Positions 34,602 through 43,371 are shown, counted from the first letter of the stretch. The stretch: 64,000 nt of DNA from an uncultured Eubacteriales bacterium (GCA_900551295.1 URVJ01000012.1:1-64000), one strand, 5' to 3'. Program-made: numbers and translations. Notes: generated from the sequence alone by a model not told the origin.

Positions 34602-34630
34602 ATTATACAACAAAAGCGGCAAATTGTCAA
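34602..34630 (-). promoter_or_regulatory. rny promoter
   Basis: Minus strand TTGACA (34625-34630), 17-bp spacer, TATAAT (34602-34607), a consensus sigma-A promoter. Confidence 0.88.
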
Positions 34631-34687
34631 TAGCATATGCACATCATGCGGAAATTTACGCCGAAAATCTTAAATTTTCTTAAAAGG

Positions 34688-35623
34688 TCATTCCAAAATA
34701 TAGACCACAACGTTTCGCCTGCCGAACTGTATGCACTCGTCATAAGTCGGGTACGCAAGGTCGATCTTATTGCCCACTATCGCGCCGCCGGTATCCTCCG
34801 CCTCGCAGTATCCGTACTCGACGGAGCCTGTCACGAACATTTTGGTATGCAGCGGAACGGTATCGGGATCCACTGCGGCTATTCCCTTTTGCAGCGAACG
34901 TCCGGTCGCGGTGGTGGTTGTGGTAATTCCCGGAATATAGGTGTAGGCGGTAGCCTCCATGGGAATGTAATACGAGTAATTATAGACCGTTCCGTCCTCT
35001 GCGGTAACGGTGCCGCCGACGCCGCGGCTTACAGTCTGTTCGGTCGGGAGCGAAAGCACGGTTTCGGAGTACATCGCCTCCTCGACGGGAGCGCCGTTTA
35101 CGTATTTTACGATGTAGCTCCTCCTTGCCTCGCCTTCAACGCCGGGCGTTATTACCTCGGTCGTACCTTTGGGTATTGTCTTTGACTCAAATTCAATGGT
35201 CTCAAACGGGATCTTCTCCACGCGCGTTTCGGTGACGTATTCAACCGAACCTATATCGACGATTATGTTATCATAGAGCACCGTATCGGGCGATATATTG
35301 ATTATATCGTTTTCGCCGAGCTCTATTCCCTCATACTGCAGAAACGCAGCACAGTCAACGGGGAAAAATTCATATTTGCTGATAACTCCGTGATCCACAA
35401 GCGTCACGTTTACCGGGCCTGCCATATAAATAAGGCTTTCCGCGGTGTTATCCTCTGCCGATATAGAGTTTTCGGTCTGATGATCGTTATTCTCGGAGCT
35501 TTCGTTGAATACGCGTCCGGAAAATGCGCTTGTCTTTACCGTAAGCACGAACAAAACCATTATTGCCGTGCATATAAATCCGACGGTAAATCTCGCCGTT
35601 GTTCTCAATTTGTTAACAATCAC
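34688..35623 (-). CDS. G5 and 3D domain cell-wall protein
   Basis: The 311-residue protein has a signal peptide/anchor (about 8-35), a DUF348-like stretch, a G5 domain (about 130-205, with FESKTIPKGTTEVI and GVEGEARRSYIVKYVNG) and a C-terminal 3D domain with the three characteristic aspartates in IAAVDP, EAEDTGG and NKIDLAY. This architecture is that of YabE/Rpf-like proteins, which cut peptidoglycan as lytic transglycosylases. The GTG at 35623 follows AAAGGAG; the upstream frame is rejected. A consensus promoter lies at 35684-35712. An alternating Thr tract (ITTTTTATG) precedes the 3D core. Confidence 0.94.
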   Translation of the reverse strand: MIVNKLRTTARFTVGFICTAIMVLFVLTVKTSAFSGRVFNESSENNDHQTENSISAEDNTAESLIYMAGPVNVTLVDHGVISKYEFFPVDCAAFLQYEGIELGENDIINISPDTVLYDNIIVDIGSVEYVTETRVEKIPFETIEFESKTIPKGTTEVITPGVEGEARRSYIVKYVNGAPVEEAMYSETVLSLPTEQTVSRGVGGTVTAEDGTVYNYSYYIPMEATAYTYIPGITTTTTATGRSLQKGIAAVDPDTVPLHTKMFVTGSVEYGYCEAEDTGGAIVGNKIDLAYPTYDECIQFGRRNVVVYILE

Positions 35624-35683
35624 AGCCGTTCTCCTTTCAAAAAATTCCGGCAAACAAGTTGCCTTTCTCGGTCATGGTTTCGT

Positions 35684-35712
35684 ATCATAGCACAAAGATT
35701 TCAGTTTGTCAA
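35684..35712 (-). promoter_or_regulatory. Promoter of the G5/3D gene
   Basis: Minus strand TTGACA (35707-35712), 17-bp spacer, TATGAT (35684-35689). Confidence 0.85.
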
Positions 35713-35794
35713 CCCTTTTCACAAAATTTTCACCTGACTTTGTTATTATATTCCACTATTTCTAAAATTATGCGCGTTTTATCATAAATTTTGC

Positions 35795-35827
35795 AAAAAA
35801 ATAACGTCCCGCGTTTTTCACGGGACG
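35795..35827 (-). terminator. Terminator of the aminotransferase gene
   Basis: CGTCCCG/CGGGACG-type stem (35805-35827) followed on the minus strand by a run of seven Ts. Confidence 0.85.
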
Positions 35828-35858
35828 AAGTGCAAAGGCAGTCGGGGCTTGTTAATAT

Positions 35859-37028
35859 TTACTTAATAATTCCGCTGTCTTTTATAACCTCAACAATGCG
35901 GTTTATTTCATCAACGCTTTTTGTGAGAGCAAAGCGGACATATTTTTTGCCGTTCTTGCCGAAAGCCTCGCCGGGAGTGCAGATAATTCCGGCTTTTTCC
36001 ATGAGCAGAGTGCAGAATTCAAAGCTGTCGTCATATCCGTCGGGAAGCTTTGCCCAGACGAACATTGTTCCGTGGGAATCCGGGACGTTCCAGCCTATTC
36101 TGCGAAGTCCTCCGCAGAGTGCGTCGCGGCGTTTCTGATATTCTGCTTTCTGATTTTCGACAAAATCGCGCGGACATTTCAGCGCCGCAAGCGCACCGTA
36201 CTGAACCGGTCTGAATACGCCGAAATCGTACTGCGAGCGCAGCAGTTTCATTGCGTTTACCACGCTCTTGTTGCCTATCATAAAGGAAATACGTGCGCCG
36301 GTTACGTCAAAGGACTTTGAAAGCGAGAAAAACTCGACTCCGACTTCCCTTGCGCCGGGCAGCGACAGGAACGAAAAGCTCTCCCTGCCGTCGAATATTA
36401 TATCCGAATACGCATTATCGTTGACTATTATAAAGCCGTACTTTTTTGCGTACTCTATTGCGGTAAGGTACATCTCTTTTGTTGCTACGGCTCCGGACGG
36501 ATTTGACGGATAAGAAAGAATTATGTACTTTGCGCGTTTCAGAACGTCCTCCGGTATCTTGTCAAACTCGGGCATAAAGTGACTTTCTTCGGTAAGGCTG
36601 TAAAAATACTCTTCGGCGTCGCCAAGAAACGCTCCTGCCTCAAATACGGGATACCCCGGATCGGGGAGCATTACGATATCTCCCTTTGAGCAAAGCGCAA
36701 GTCCCAAATGTCCGATTCCCTCCTGCGAGCCGTGAACGCTTACTATTTCGTCGGGGAAAATTTCGGTGCCGAAACGGTTTTTATAATATTCGCACAGAGC
36801 TTCCGTAAGTTCCGGAATATCCGTCATTGCATATTTATAGTTTTCGGGATTTTTTGCAGCCTCGCTTACCGCGTCCATAACGCTCTGCGGAGGTTTGAAA
36901 TCGGGAGTGCCTATCGAGAGATTATAAATCTGTCTTCCCTGCTTTAAAAGCTCCTCTTTTCTCTCGTCGAGAGCCGCAAAAATTCCTGTTTTGAAGTGTT
37001 CGAGTCTCTTTGCTTTCTGAAATTCCAT
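35859..37028 (-). CDS. PLP-dependent aminotransferase, class I/II
   Basis: The 389-residue fold-type I aminotransferase has YPSNPSGAVAT near residue 165, the VNDNAYSDI cofactor-ring Asp/Tyr motif near 190, the PLP lysine in SLSKSFDVTGAR near 230 and a C-terminal YVRFALT substrate arginine. It resembles the group that includes LL-diaminopimelate aminotransferase and related Clostridium-class enzymes, but the specific substrate cannot be read here. AGAGGT precedes the ATG at 37028. The upstream 470 bases contain several repeated motifs (see the repeat feature). Confidence 0.93.
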   Translation of the reverse strand: MEFQKAKRLEHFKTGIFAALDERKEELLKQGRQIYNLSIGTPDFKPPQSVMDAVSEAAKNPENYKYAMTDIPELTEALCEYYKNRFGTEIFPDEIVSVHGSQEGIGHLGLALCSKGDIVMLPDPGYPVFEAGAFLGDAEEYFYSLTEESHFMPEFDKIPEDVLKRAKYIILSYPSNPSGAVATKEMYLTAIEYAKKYGFIIVNDNAYSDIIFDGRESFSFLSLPGAREVGVEFFSLSKSFDVTGARISFMIGNKSVVNAMKLLRSQYDFGVFRPVQYGALAALKCPRDFVENQKAEYQKRRDALCGGLRRIGWNVPDSHGTMFVWAKLPDGYDDSFEFCTLLMEKAGIICTPGEAFGKNGKKYVRFALTKSVDEINRIVEVIKDSGIIK

Positions 37029-37070
37029 TTTACATGACCTCTGTATCAATTATTTTTGAGTTCCTCATAA

Positions 37071-37462
37071 ATCGGTTTACATAATCCTTTCAAGTCATGT
37101 GCCCCATGTTTTACCACATTATGTAAACTGTTTAAGAATATTGCACAATGATTTATATTAATATATTTGCAATTTTGTCTAAATGCACAATTTAATTTTG
37201 TAACCAATTTGTAAAAACAAATCTTGCGTATGCGCCGCTTGTGTTTTGCGGCACGAGATATGGACAAATTATACGCAATGTCCGCCGTCACGGCACAAGA
37301 GAGTTTACTTTTACCGCGGAATATGTTACAAAACTTTAAACATTGCAAAGTTCCATATCATCTGCGCCATGCTCCGGGTCGCTTTTTGTACATTTTATTA
37401 AAAAAATGTAATAATGTAAACCGATTTTGCCGCGGTAAATTTGCTCTCAAAGCCGCGGTAAA
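37071..37462. repeat. Repeat-rich control region upstream of the aminotransferase
   Basis: This gene-free stretch (37029-37497) holds an 11-bp inverted pair GTTTACATAAT (37075-37085) and ATTATGTAAAC (37118-37128), a third related copy ATGTAAACCGAT (37413-37424) in inverted orientation to 37071-37082, and GCCGCGGTAAA twice as direct repeats (37429-37439, 37452-37462) plus an inverted TTTACCGCGG (37310-37319). No coding sequence is convincing. The motifs look like operator sites for one or two regulators. Confidence 0.6.
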
Positions 37463-37497
37463 ACCATTTTTCTTCCTATATATTATATATATTATTT

Positions 37498-38157
37498 TCA
37501 GAGCTTAAGTTCAAATTTACTTCCCGTAAAATCAACCAGTCCGTCGCGTTTCATACGGTGAAGTTCCTTTGACATTGCGCACCGTTCGACGCAAAGATAG
37601 TCGGCAAGCTCATGACGGTTAAAGGGTATGCTGAACGTGAGAGAACCGTGTTTTTTTGCCTGTCCCGAAAGATACGACAGAAGTTTGTCGCGCGTGGTGC
37701 GTTTGCAGATATGATTGATCTTAAATTCAAGTTCTCTGGATTTTGACGCAACGGACGAAAGCAAATTCTGTATGAGCAGAGTATGCTCCGCGCAGCCCTT
37801 TGAACTGGGAGTGCTCATTCTTTTTATGTCGAGAAACACGACATCCGTATCCTCTTTTGCCACAACGTCGAAAACAGGCGTGTCGTTCTTTGCAAGCGCA
37901 TATGCCTCGCCGAAGCTGCTGCCGGCTACGTATTCGGTTATTATGGATTTATTCCCCCAAACGTCGCAGCTTTCGGTATACAGTTTCCCCGAAAGTATGA
38001 TTCCGACCTGCGTTACCTTTTTGCCTGCCTCCCATACGGTCTGCCCCGCCGAAAAACTTTTCTGAGAGCTGTCAAGGCAGACAAGCATTGACTTTACTTT
38101 CTCACGCGGTATCTCCGAGAACAGCTCGGTATTCATTATTATATCGCATCTGTCCAT
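37498..38157 (-). CDS. Crp/Fnr family transcriptional regulator
   Basis: The 219-residue protein has a cyclic-nucleotide-binding-type beta-barrel (about 20-115, with SAGQTVWEAGKKVTQVGIIL and the GSSFGEAYAL turn), a dimerisation helix, and a C-terminal winged helix (FNRHELADYLCVERCAMSKELHRMKRDGL). No FNR iron-sulfur cysteine cluster is evident at the N-terminus. It is divergent from the flavodiiron protein gene with a 169-bp shared intergenic region, so it probably controls that gene in response to oxygen, nitric oxide or a metabolite. GGGGAAA precedes the ATG. Confidence 0.92.
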   Translation of the reverse strand: MDRCDIIMNTELFSEIPREKVKSMLVCLDSSQKSFSAGQTVWEAGKKVTQVGIILSGKLYTESCDVWGNKSIITEYVAGSSFGEAYALAKNDTPVFDVVAKEDTDVVFLDIKRMSTPSSKGCAEHTLLIQNLLSSVASKSRELEFKINHICKRTTRDKLLSYLSGQAKKHGSLTFSIPFNRHELADYLCVERCAMSKELHRMKRDGLVDFTGSKFELKL

Positions 38158-38235
38158 ACTGATTTCCCCGTTTTTCTACATATATATTATATACTGCGTT
38201 TTTTGTTTTTTAGCCGCAAATACCCAAAGTGGCAT

Positions 38236-38270
38236 TTGACACATACATTATAAGACAAATATTGTATAAT
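38236..38270 (+). promoter_or_regulatory. Candidate promoter of the flavodiiron gene
   Basis: TTGACA at 38236-38241 can pair with TATTGT (38260-38265, 18-bp spacer); a better -10, TATAAT at 38265-38270, has no fitting -35 box (CATACA at 17 bp). Two overlapping, imperfect promoters or an activator-dependent one are possible. GACA...TGTC ends at 38254-38273 may be a weak operator. Confidence 0.45.
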
Positions 38271-38326
38271 GTCATTAATAAAGATACAATAAATAATAAA
38301 TTCACGGCAAATTCAGGAGGTTAATT

Positions 38327-39526
38327 ATGCACTGCGAAATTAAAATAGATGAAAATCTTTACTGGATAGGCGCAAACGACAGGAGAATTGCTCTGTTTGA
38401 AAACGTTTATCCCGTTCCGAACGGCGTTTCCTACAACTCATATTTTATAGACGACGAAAAGACGGCGATCTTAGACACGGTTGACGCGTCGGGCAGCAAA
38501 GTTTTCTTTGAAAATCTTGAATATCTTCTTGACGGCAGAAAACCCGACTATCTCATTATCAACCACACGGAACCCGACCATGCCGCAACCGTTGCGCTCA
38601 CCGCCGAAAAGTACCCCGAACTTAAACTTGTATGCAATGCAAAGACTGCGGGTATGTTAGGTCAGTTCTTTGAAAATGATTTTTCGGACAGGGTGATTAC
38701 CGTAAAAGAAGGCGACACGCTGTCCCTTGGCAAGCACACTTTGACTTTTGTAATGGCTCCTATGGTTCACTGGCCTGAGGTCATGGTTACATATGAAACC
38801 GAAACAAAGACGCTTTTCTCTGCGGACGCATTCGGAGTTTTCGGTGCGCTTTCGGGAAACATCTTTGCGGACGAAACGGATTTTGACATTTCCGAAGCAC
38901 GCCGTTACTACACAAACATTGTCGGAAAGTACGGCGCTCAGGTTCAGAGCCTTTTGAAAAAGGCGTCGGCGCTTGAAATTAACCGCATTTGTCCGCTGCA
39001 CGGTCCCGTACACAGAAAAGACATCAGGGTATTGATCGAAAAGTATGACAAGTGGAGTTCCTACACGCCTGAAGACACGTCGGTTGCGGTATTCTATGCG
39101 TCGGTATACAGCAACACCGAAAATGCCGCCGAGATTTTAACGTCAAAGCTTGCCGCAAAAGGAATCAAAAACATAAAGCTTTATGACGTTTCGGCAACTC
39201 ACCCGTCATATCTTGTCGCTGAAGCCTTCAGATGCTCTCACCTTGTATTTGCCTCGATATCGTACAATGCGGGAATTTTTGTAAACATGGAAAATTTACT
39301 TCATGACCTTGTTTCGCACAACATACAGAACCGCACAGTTTCATTTATCGAAAACGGTTCATGGGCGCCGACAAGCGCGTCTATGATGAAAAAGCTCCTT
39401 GAGCCGTGCAAAAACATGAAGTTCATCGAGGACAAGGTTACGGTAAAATCATCTCTCAAGCAGGAGCAGTATGAGCAGATTGAAAAGCTTGCCGACGCAG
39501 TTTACAATTCAATGAGCGAAGCTTAA
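38327..39526 (+). CDS. Flavodiiron protein (FprA-type, A-type flavoprotein)
   Basis: Flavodiiron proteins reduce oxygen to water and/or nitric oxide to N2O in anaerobes. The 399-residue protein has the metallo-beta-lactamase-like domain (about 1-250) with the diiron motif HTEPDHAATV (HxExDH), a HWPEVM histidine, a SADAFG aspartate and CPLHGPVH, followed by a flavodoxin-like domain (about 255-395; ASVYSNTENAAE binds FMN phosphate). AGGAGG precedes the ATG. It lacks extra rubredoxin or NADH domains, so needs a separate electron donor. A strong terminator follows at 39579-39613. Confidence 0.96.
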   Translation: MHCEIKIDENLYWIGANDRRIALFENVYPVPNGVSYNSYFIDDEKTAILDTVDASGSKVFFENLEYLLDGRKPDYLIINHTEPDHAATVALTAEKYPELKLVCNAKTAGMLGQFFENDFSDRVITVKEGDTLSLGKHTLTFVMAPMVHWPEVMVTYETETKTLFSADAFGVFGALSGNIFADETDFDISEARRYYTNIVGKYGAQVQSLLKKASALEINRICPLHGPVHRKDIRVLIEKYDKWSSYTPEDTSVAVFYASVYSNTENAAEILTSKLAAKGIKNIKLYDVSATHPSYLVAEAFRCSHLVFASISYNAGIFVNMENLLHDLVSHNIQNRTVSFIENGSWAPTSASMMKKLLEPCKNMKFIEDKVTVKSSLKQEQYEQIEKLADAVYNSMSEA

Positions 39527-39578
39527 AAGCATTATTATATAATATGTAGGAAGAAAACCGCAAAATCACACATATTTA

Positions 39579-39613
39579 CCGGGCGCAGAATAAAAAGCGC
39601 CCGGCTTTTTTTA
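39579..39613 (+). terminator. Terminator of the flavodiiron gene
   Basis: CCGGGCGC/GCGCCCGG 8-bp stem with a 10-base A-rich loop, then seven Ts. Confidence 0.9.
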
Positions 39614-39687
39614 TGCTTAAAATTACATTTATATATCAGTATCGGGCATAATAATATCAAAAAATGTGTTCGGGAGAAACTGAAAAA

Positions 39688-40629
39688 ATGAAACAGGCGG
39701 TTATAGACATAGGTTCAAACTCGGTAAGGCTTACGCTTTATGAGTTGGACGGCACTGAGTTTAAAATACTTTTCAGAGAAAAAATTATGGCAGGACTTGC
39801 AGGATACGTTGACGAAAACGGGAATTTAAGCCCTATCGGAATAGAATGTGCGTGTTCGGGACTTAAAATTTTTTTCGATATTTTAAAGTCGCTGCATATT
39901 GACAACACAGCGGTCTTTGCAACAGCGTCTTTACGCAACATAAACAACACAACCGAGGCTGTATCTCAGATAAAAGCCGCGTGCGGATACGATATTGAAA
40001 TTCTGAGTGAAAATGACGAGGCTTTATGCGGCTACTACGGCGCAATGCGCGAATTTGAGCTGCCTGACGGCGCGTTTATCGACGTCGGCGGAGGAAGTAC
40101 GGAGGTCGTCACGTTTGAAAACGCAAAAGTCATAGACTGCATCAGCTTTCCGATAGGCTCGCTCAGCCTGTATTCGTCATGCGTAAAGAAAATTCTTCCC
40201 GGAAAAGGTTCAACAGAGCGAATACTCGGCGAAATCAAAAAGCAAACCGACGGGTGCGAGATCTTTTCGTCATACGCAAAGCGCAAAGTGCTGACAGGCG
40301 TCGGAGGCACGGCAAGAGGACTTCTCAAAATTGCAAAAAGCTGTTTTGAACTTCCCGAAAGCTGCCGCTGCATATCGGCGTATCAGCTCGGAAAACTAAC
40401 CGATTTTTTATGTTCGGGCTCAAAAAAGGCGTCGGATCTCATACTAAAGCTCGAACCTGACAGAATTCACACCATTGTTCCAGGAGTTATGATTCTGCAT
40501 CACATATTCCGCCTTTTGGGTGCGGACGAGCTTATTGTCAGCAAATACGGTGTCAGAGAAGGTTATTTATGCACAAAACTTTACCCGTCGGCAAAAGAAA
40601 ATACGACTGCACTCAAAACCGTGAATTAA
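39688..40629 (+). CDS. ppx: Ppx/GppA family phosphatase
   Basis: Ppx/GppA proteins are ASKHA-fold hydrolases of polyphosphate or pppGpp. The 313-residue sequence begins MKQAVIDIGSNSVRLTLYE (phosphate-1 loop), has FATASLRN near residue 75, FIDVGGGSTEV (phosphate-2 loop) near 130 and LTGVGGTARGL near 205. The ATG at 39688 follows GGGAG; eight extra residues upstream are rejected. The 3' end overlaps the ppk1 start by 61 bases. Pairing with ppk1 favours exopolyphosphatase over pppGpp hydrolysis. It is shorter than two-domain proteobacterial Ppx, as usual in Clostridia. Confidence 0.93.
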   Translation: MKQAVIDIGSNSVRLTLYELDGTEFKILFREKIMAGLAGYVDENGNLSPIGIECACSGLKIFFDILKSLHIDNTAVFATASLRNINNTTEAVSQIKAACGYDIEILSENDEALCGYYGAMREFELPDGAFIDVGGGSTEVVTFENAKVIDCISFPIGSLSLYSSCVKKILPGKGSTERILGEIKKQTDGCEIFSSYAKRKVLTGVGGTARGLLKIAKSCFELPESCRCISAYQLGKLTDFLCSGSKKASDLILKLEPDRIHTIVPGVMILHHIFRLLGADELIVSKYGVREGYLCTKLYPSAKENTTALKTVN

Positions 40630-42545
40630 GCCAGCTCGACTTTAACGGACGCGTGCTGTCACTTGCGGCAAACAGCGATATTCCGCCTTTGGAAAAGATT
40701 AAATTTATAGGAATATTCTGCTCAAACTCCGACGAATTTTACAAAGTCCGCATAAACAGGCTGATCAAAGCCGCGAAAAGCAAAAATATGCACCCGGACG
40801 CAAAATCAGGGCTGTACCCTAAAGAGCTGCTCGAATGTATTCTGCAAAAAACAAGAAAGCTGATTGCAGCAAAAAAGCTTTTGCTGCGCGGTGTTTTCGA
40901 TGAGCTTAAAAGACACGGCATAACGGAAACGTGCGTTTCGGCTCTTTCGGAAAAAGATTACGGGATCTGCGAAAACTTTATGAAAAAAACCTTTAGCGGC
41001 GTAAAAATCCATTATGTAAAGCGCGGACAAAAAGTATCGTTCAAAGACGGAAAACTCTATGCGGTATGCCTGACCGACAGCCAAAAACACACGGCGTGCG
41101 TATTGGAAATGCCACCGCAGACCGCACCTTTTATAAGGCTTTCCGCAAAAAACTTCAGATATATAAGAACCGAAAGTCTGATACTTCATTTTTTGCCGCA
41201 CATTTTTAAAGACCTTACAATAACGGAAATCTGCATTGCCAAACCCGTGCAGAACGGCGACATAACAATACCCGAACGCACTTTCAGAAATCACGGCGAC
41301 GACGCGTGCAAAGCCGTATTGAAACTTGCAAAAAAGCGTGAAGGTCAGCGTGTTATCAAACTCGAAGTCTGCAACAAAATCTCGCCGCTGCTAAAAAAAA
41401 CTCTGTCGGACTTTTCGGGAGTGCCGCAGGAATTTATATTTGATGATTCCGGAATATCTGACAAAAGTTTTTTTGATGAGATTTACCGCACCGCAAAGCA
41501 AAAAAATCCGTGCCTTGCATATACGTGCCATATACCGCTTGTTTCAAGCGAATTTTCCGTTACGCAAAGCGTTTCGGACATCGTAAAACGTCGCGACAGG
41601 CTTATTTTTTATCCGTATGACAGCACCGACACGTTTTTCAGGCTCTTAAAGGAATCGGCATACAACAAAATGGTTTCTTCGGTAAAGATCACGGTTTACA
41701 GGCTTGCCGAAAACTCCGTCGCCGCAAAGCTTTTATGTCTTGCCGCAAGAAACGGCAAGTCCGTCACGGTTATAATTGAACTGCGCGCACGCTTTGATGA
41801 GCAGAACAACCTTAAATGGGGACGTATTCTCGAAAAAGCCGGCTGCCGCGTTATTTACAGAACAAGCGGTCACAAATGCCATGCAAAAGTGTGCCTTATA
41901 ACGCAAAAATCAAAAAAAGGCTGTTCATATATCACACAGATAAGCACGGGAAACTACAATGAAGTCACAAACACGCTGTACACCGATCTTTGCTTTTTTA
42001 CGGCAGACAAAGATATCGGAAAAGACGCGTCGCGCTTTTTTAAAAGCCTTGAAAACGGCGAAGATCCGTGCGGTTTAAAACATTTAAACGCCGCTCCTTC
42101 CGACATACGAAATGAGTTATTAAAAAGAATAGACGAGCAGGCGAACTGCGGCAAAAACGGATATATCTGCATAAAGGCAAACTCGCTTTCTGACGGAGAA
42201 GTTATAAAAAAATTAATAAACGCCTCAAAAAAAGGCGCCGAAATCCATCTTTATATACGCGGAATATGCTGTATCAAGCCGAATGTTCCGTTTTCCACCG
42301 AAAACATTGAGGTAAAAAGCATTGTCGGCAGATTTTTGGAACACGCGAGAATTTATATGTTCGGAAAAGCGCCCGACGCTCACCTCTACATCTCGTCAGC
42401 CGATCTCATGCCGAGAAATCTGCGCCGCAGAAACGAAATGCTCTGCCCCGTTTACGACAGGGCTGTACGTGAAAAGCTGTTTTCAATACTTTACGCTCAA
42501 AGCGAAAAAAAACAAAATTACACCGCCGATTACAGCGGTGCATAA
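40569..42545 (+). CDS. ppk1: Polyphosphate kinase 1
   Basis: Ppk1 reversibly polymerises ATP gamma-phosphate into polyphosphate. The 658-residue protein shows the N domain start NRELSQLDFNGRVLSLA, then IGIFCSNSDEFYKVRI, a head domain, and two phospholipase-D-like C domains: GHKCHAKVCLI (the conserved HxK with the phospho-His candidate), ISTGNYNEVTNTLYTD and, in C2, LEHARIYMFG and SSADLMPRNLRRRNE. An AGAGAAGG ribosome site lies within the end of ppx, so the 61-bp overlap seems genuine. It is shorter than E. coli Ppk1 (688) and rather divergent. Confidence 0.94.
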   Translation: MHKTLPVGKRKYDCTQNRELSQLDFNGRVLSLAANSDIPPLEKIKFIGIFCSNSDEFYKVRINRLIKAAKSKNMHPDAKSGLYPKELLECILQKTRKLIAAKKLLLRGVFDELKRHGITETCVSALSEKDYGICENFMKKTFSGVKIHYVKRGQKVSFKDGKLYAVCLTDSQKHTACVLEMPPQTAPFIRLSAKNFRYIRTESLILHFLPHIFKDLTITEICIAKPVQNGDITIPERTFRNHGDDACKAVLKLAKKREGQRVIKLEVCNKISPLLKKTLSDFSGVPQEFIFDDSGISDKSFFDEIYRTAKQKNPCLAYTCHIPLVSSEFSVTQSVSDIVKRRDRLIFYPYDSTDTFFRLLKESAYNKMVSSVKITVYRLAENSVAAKLLCLAARNGKSVTVIIELRARFDEQNNLKWGRILEKAGCRVIYRTSGHKCHAKVCLITQKSKKGCSYITQISTGNYNEVTNTLYTDLCFFTADKDIGKDASRFFKSLENGEDPCGLKHLNAAPSDIRNELLKRIDEQANCGKNGYICIKANSLSDGEVIKKLINASKKGAEIHLYIRGICCIKPNVPFSTENIEVKSIVGRFLEHARIYMFGKAPDAHLYISSADLMPRNLRRRNEMLCPVYDRAVREKLFSILYAQSEKKQNYTADYSGA

Positions 42546-42561
42546 CACAAAAAAATCAAAC

Positions 42562-42587
42562 AAAAAATGACGGGAAAAAAACCCGTC
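42562..42587. terminator. Terminator between ppk1 and agrB (mainly minus strand)
   Basis: GACGGG/CCCGTC 6-bp stem with a seven-base loop. On the minus strand it is followed by six Ts, ending the agrB transcript about 94 bases after the agrB stop; on the plus strand the T-run is poor, but it may also stop ppk1 transcription. Confidence 0.78.
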
Positions 42588-42680
42588 TTATATTTTATAT
42601 TCAAAGCGTTCATATGCGCAATTATATGGATAGGTGATTGTTTTGAGGAAAACGCACAGAACGCCGTGAAAACAAAATAA

Positions 42681-43268
42681 CTAATTATTTTCGGCGCATT
42701 TTCCGTTATAGGCAATTCCCGCGTACATGAGTATTCCGTCGACAAACAGCGTAACGCACGCCGTTACGGCAAGTTCATAATCAAAATACACGCCTGTAAG
42801 CGCCGCAGCCGAAAGTATGCTGCTCCAGATAACAGCCCTTATGCGGTTGCTTTTCTTTTGCTTTTCGGTAAGCTTTTTATTGGGGTGCGCCACGGGTGCG
42901 AAAATTATCACCGTCACAATGCAGAAAATGCACATAAGCGCACACATCGGAAACACAAAAGCGCTTTTTGCGGCAAAGTACGAAACCGCAAGCACCGTAC
43001 CGAAAGTTACAAGCATTGAGGTTCTGCACAGCGCAAAAGTTTTTGCGTGAAATCCGCCCGAATAGCGTCTTACCGTCCAGAGAAATGCAAGAAATACGAC
43101 GGAATCAAAGAATCTTCCGAAAAGCGCGCCTATTATCCCTACCATTGCAAAATTTATAATGTCGGCAAAAATAAGCTTAAATCCGTAGCTGTATATCTCG
43201 CGTTTTTCGTCAGGTATGCATTTTTTCTTTACGTAATAATCCGTTATTCCGTCTGCCAGTCTGTCCAT
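42681..43268 (-). CDS. agrB: AgrB-like accessory gene regulator protease
   Basis: AgrB is a membrane cysteine endopeptidase that processes and cyclises AgrD peptides into thiolactone signals. The 195-residue protein shows RRYSGGFHAKTFALC with the catalytic His and Cys seven residues apart as in staphylococcal AgrB, and four to six transmembrane segments. The ATG at 43268 gives the family length; the longer frame lacks a ribosome site. No agrC or agrA follows, and no convincing agrD lies in the 94 bases before the terminator. The promoter region has VirR/LytTR-like direct repeats and the leader a chain of hairpins. Confidence 0.93.
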   Translation of the reverse strand: MDRLADGITDYYVKKKCIPDEKREIYSYGFKLIFADIINFAMVGIIGALFGRFFDSVVFLAFLWTVRRYSGGFHAKTFALCRTSMLVTFGTVLAVSYFAAKSAFVFPMCALMCIFCIVTVIIFAPVAHPNKKLTEKQKKSNRIRAVIWSSILSAAALTGVYFDYELAVTACVTLFVDGILMYAGIAYNGKCAENN

Positions 43269-43296
43269 GTTTCCACCGCCGTGTGTAATAGTTATT

Positions 43297-43371
43297 ATGC
43301 GCGAAGCGCATTTCATGTGCCCCTCGGACACTTTTCATGAAACTTTAGTTTCAATTCATGCCGGAACGGCA
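43297..43371 (-). repeat. Hairpin-chain leader repeat, copy 2 (agrB leader)
   Basis: Read on the minus strand, four hairpins succeed each other, spaced by TGAA(A/T): TGCCGTTCCGGCA (43359-43371), TGAAACTAAAGTTTCA (43338-43353), GTGTCC/GGGCAC with a GAG loop (43317-43331) and ATGCGC/GCGCAT with a TTC loop (43297-43311). The first two correspond to copy 1 at 27395-27447, with a compensatory change in the second stem. All lie between the -10 box and the agrB start, so they would be in the mRNA leader. Confidence 0.8.

Noticed and set aside
42530..42745. A 71-codon minus frame over the agrB end as agrD
   Set aside because: It lacks a ribosome site and its stop codon lies beyond the transcription terminator at 42562-42587, so the message would end before the stop.
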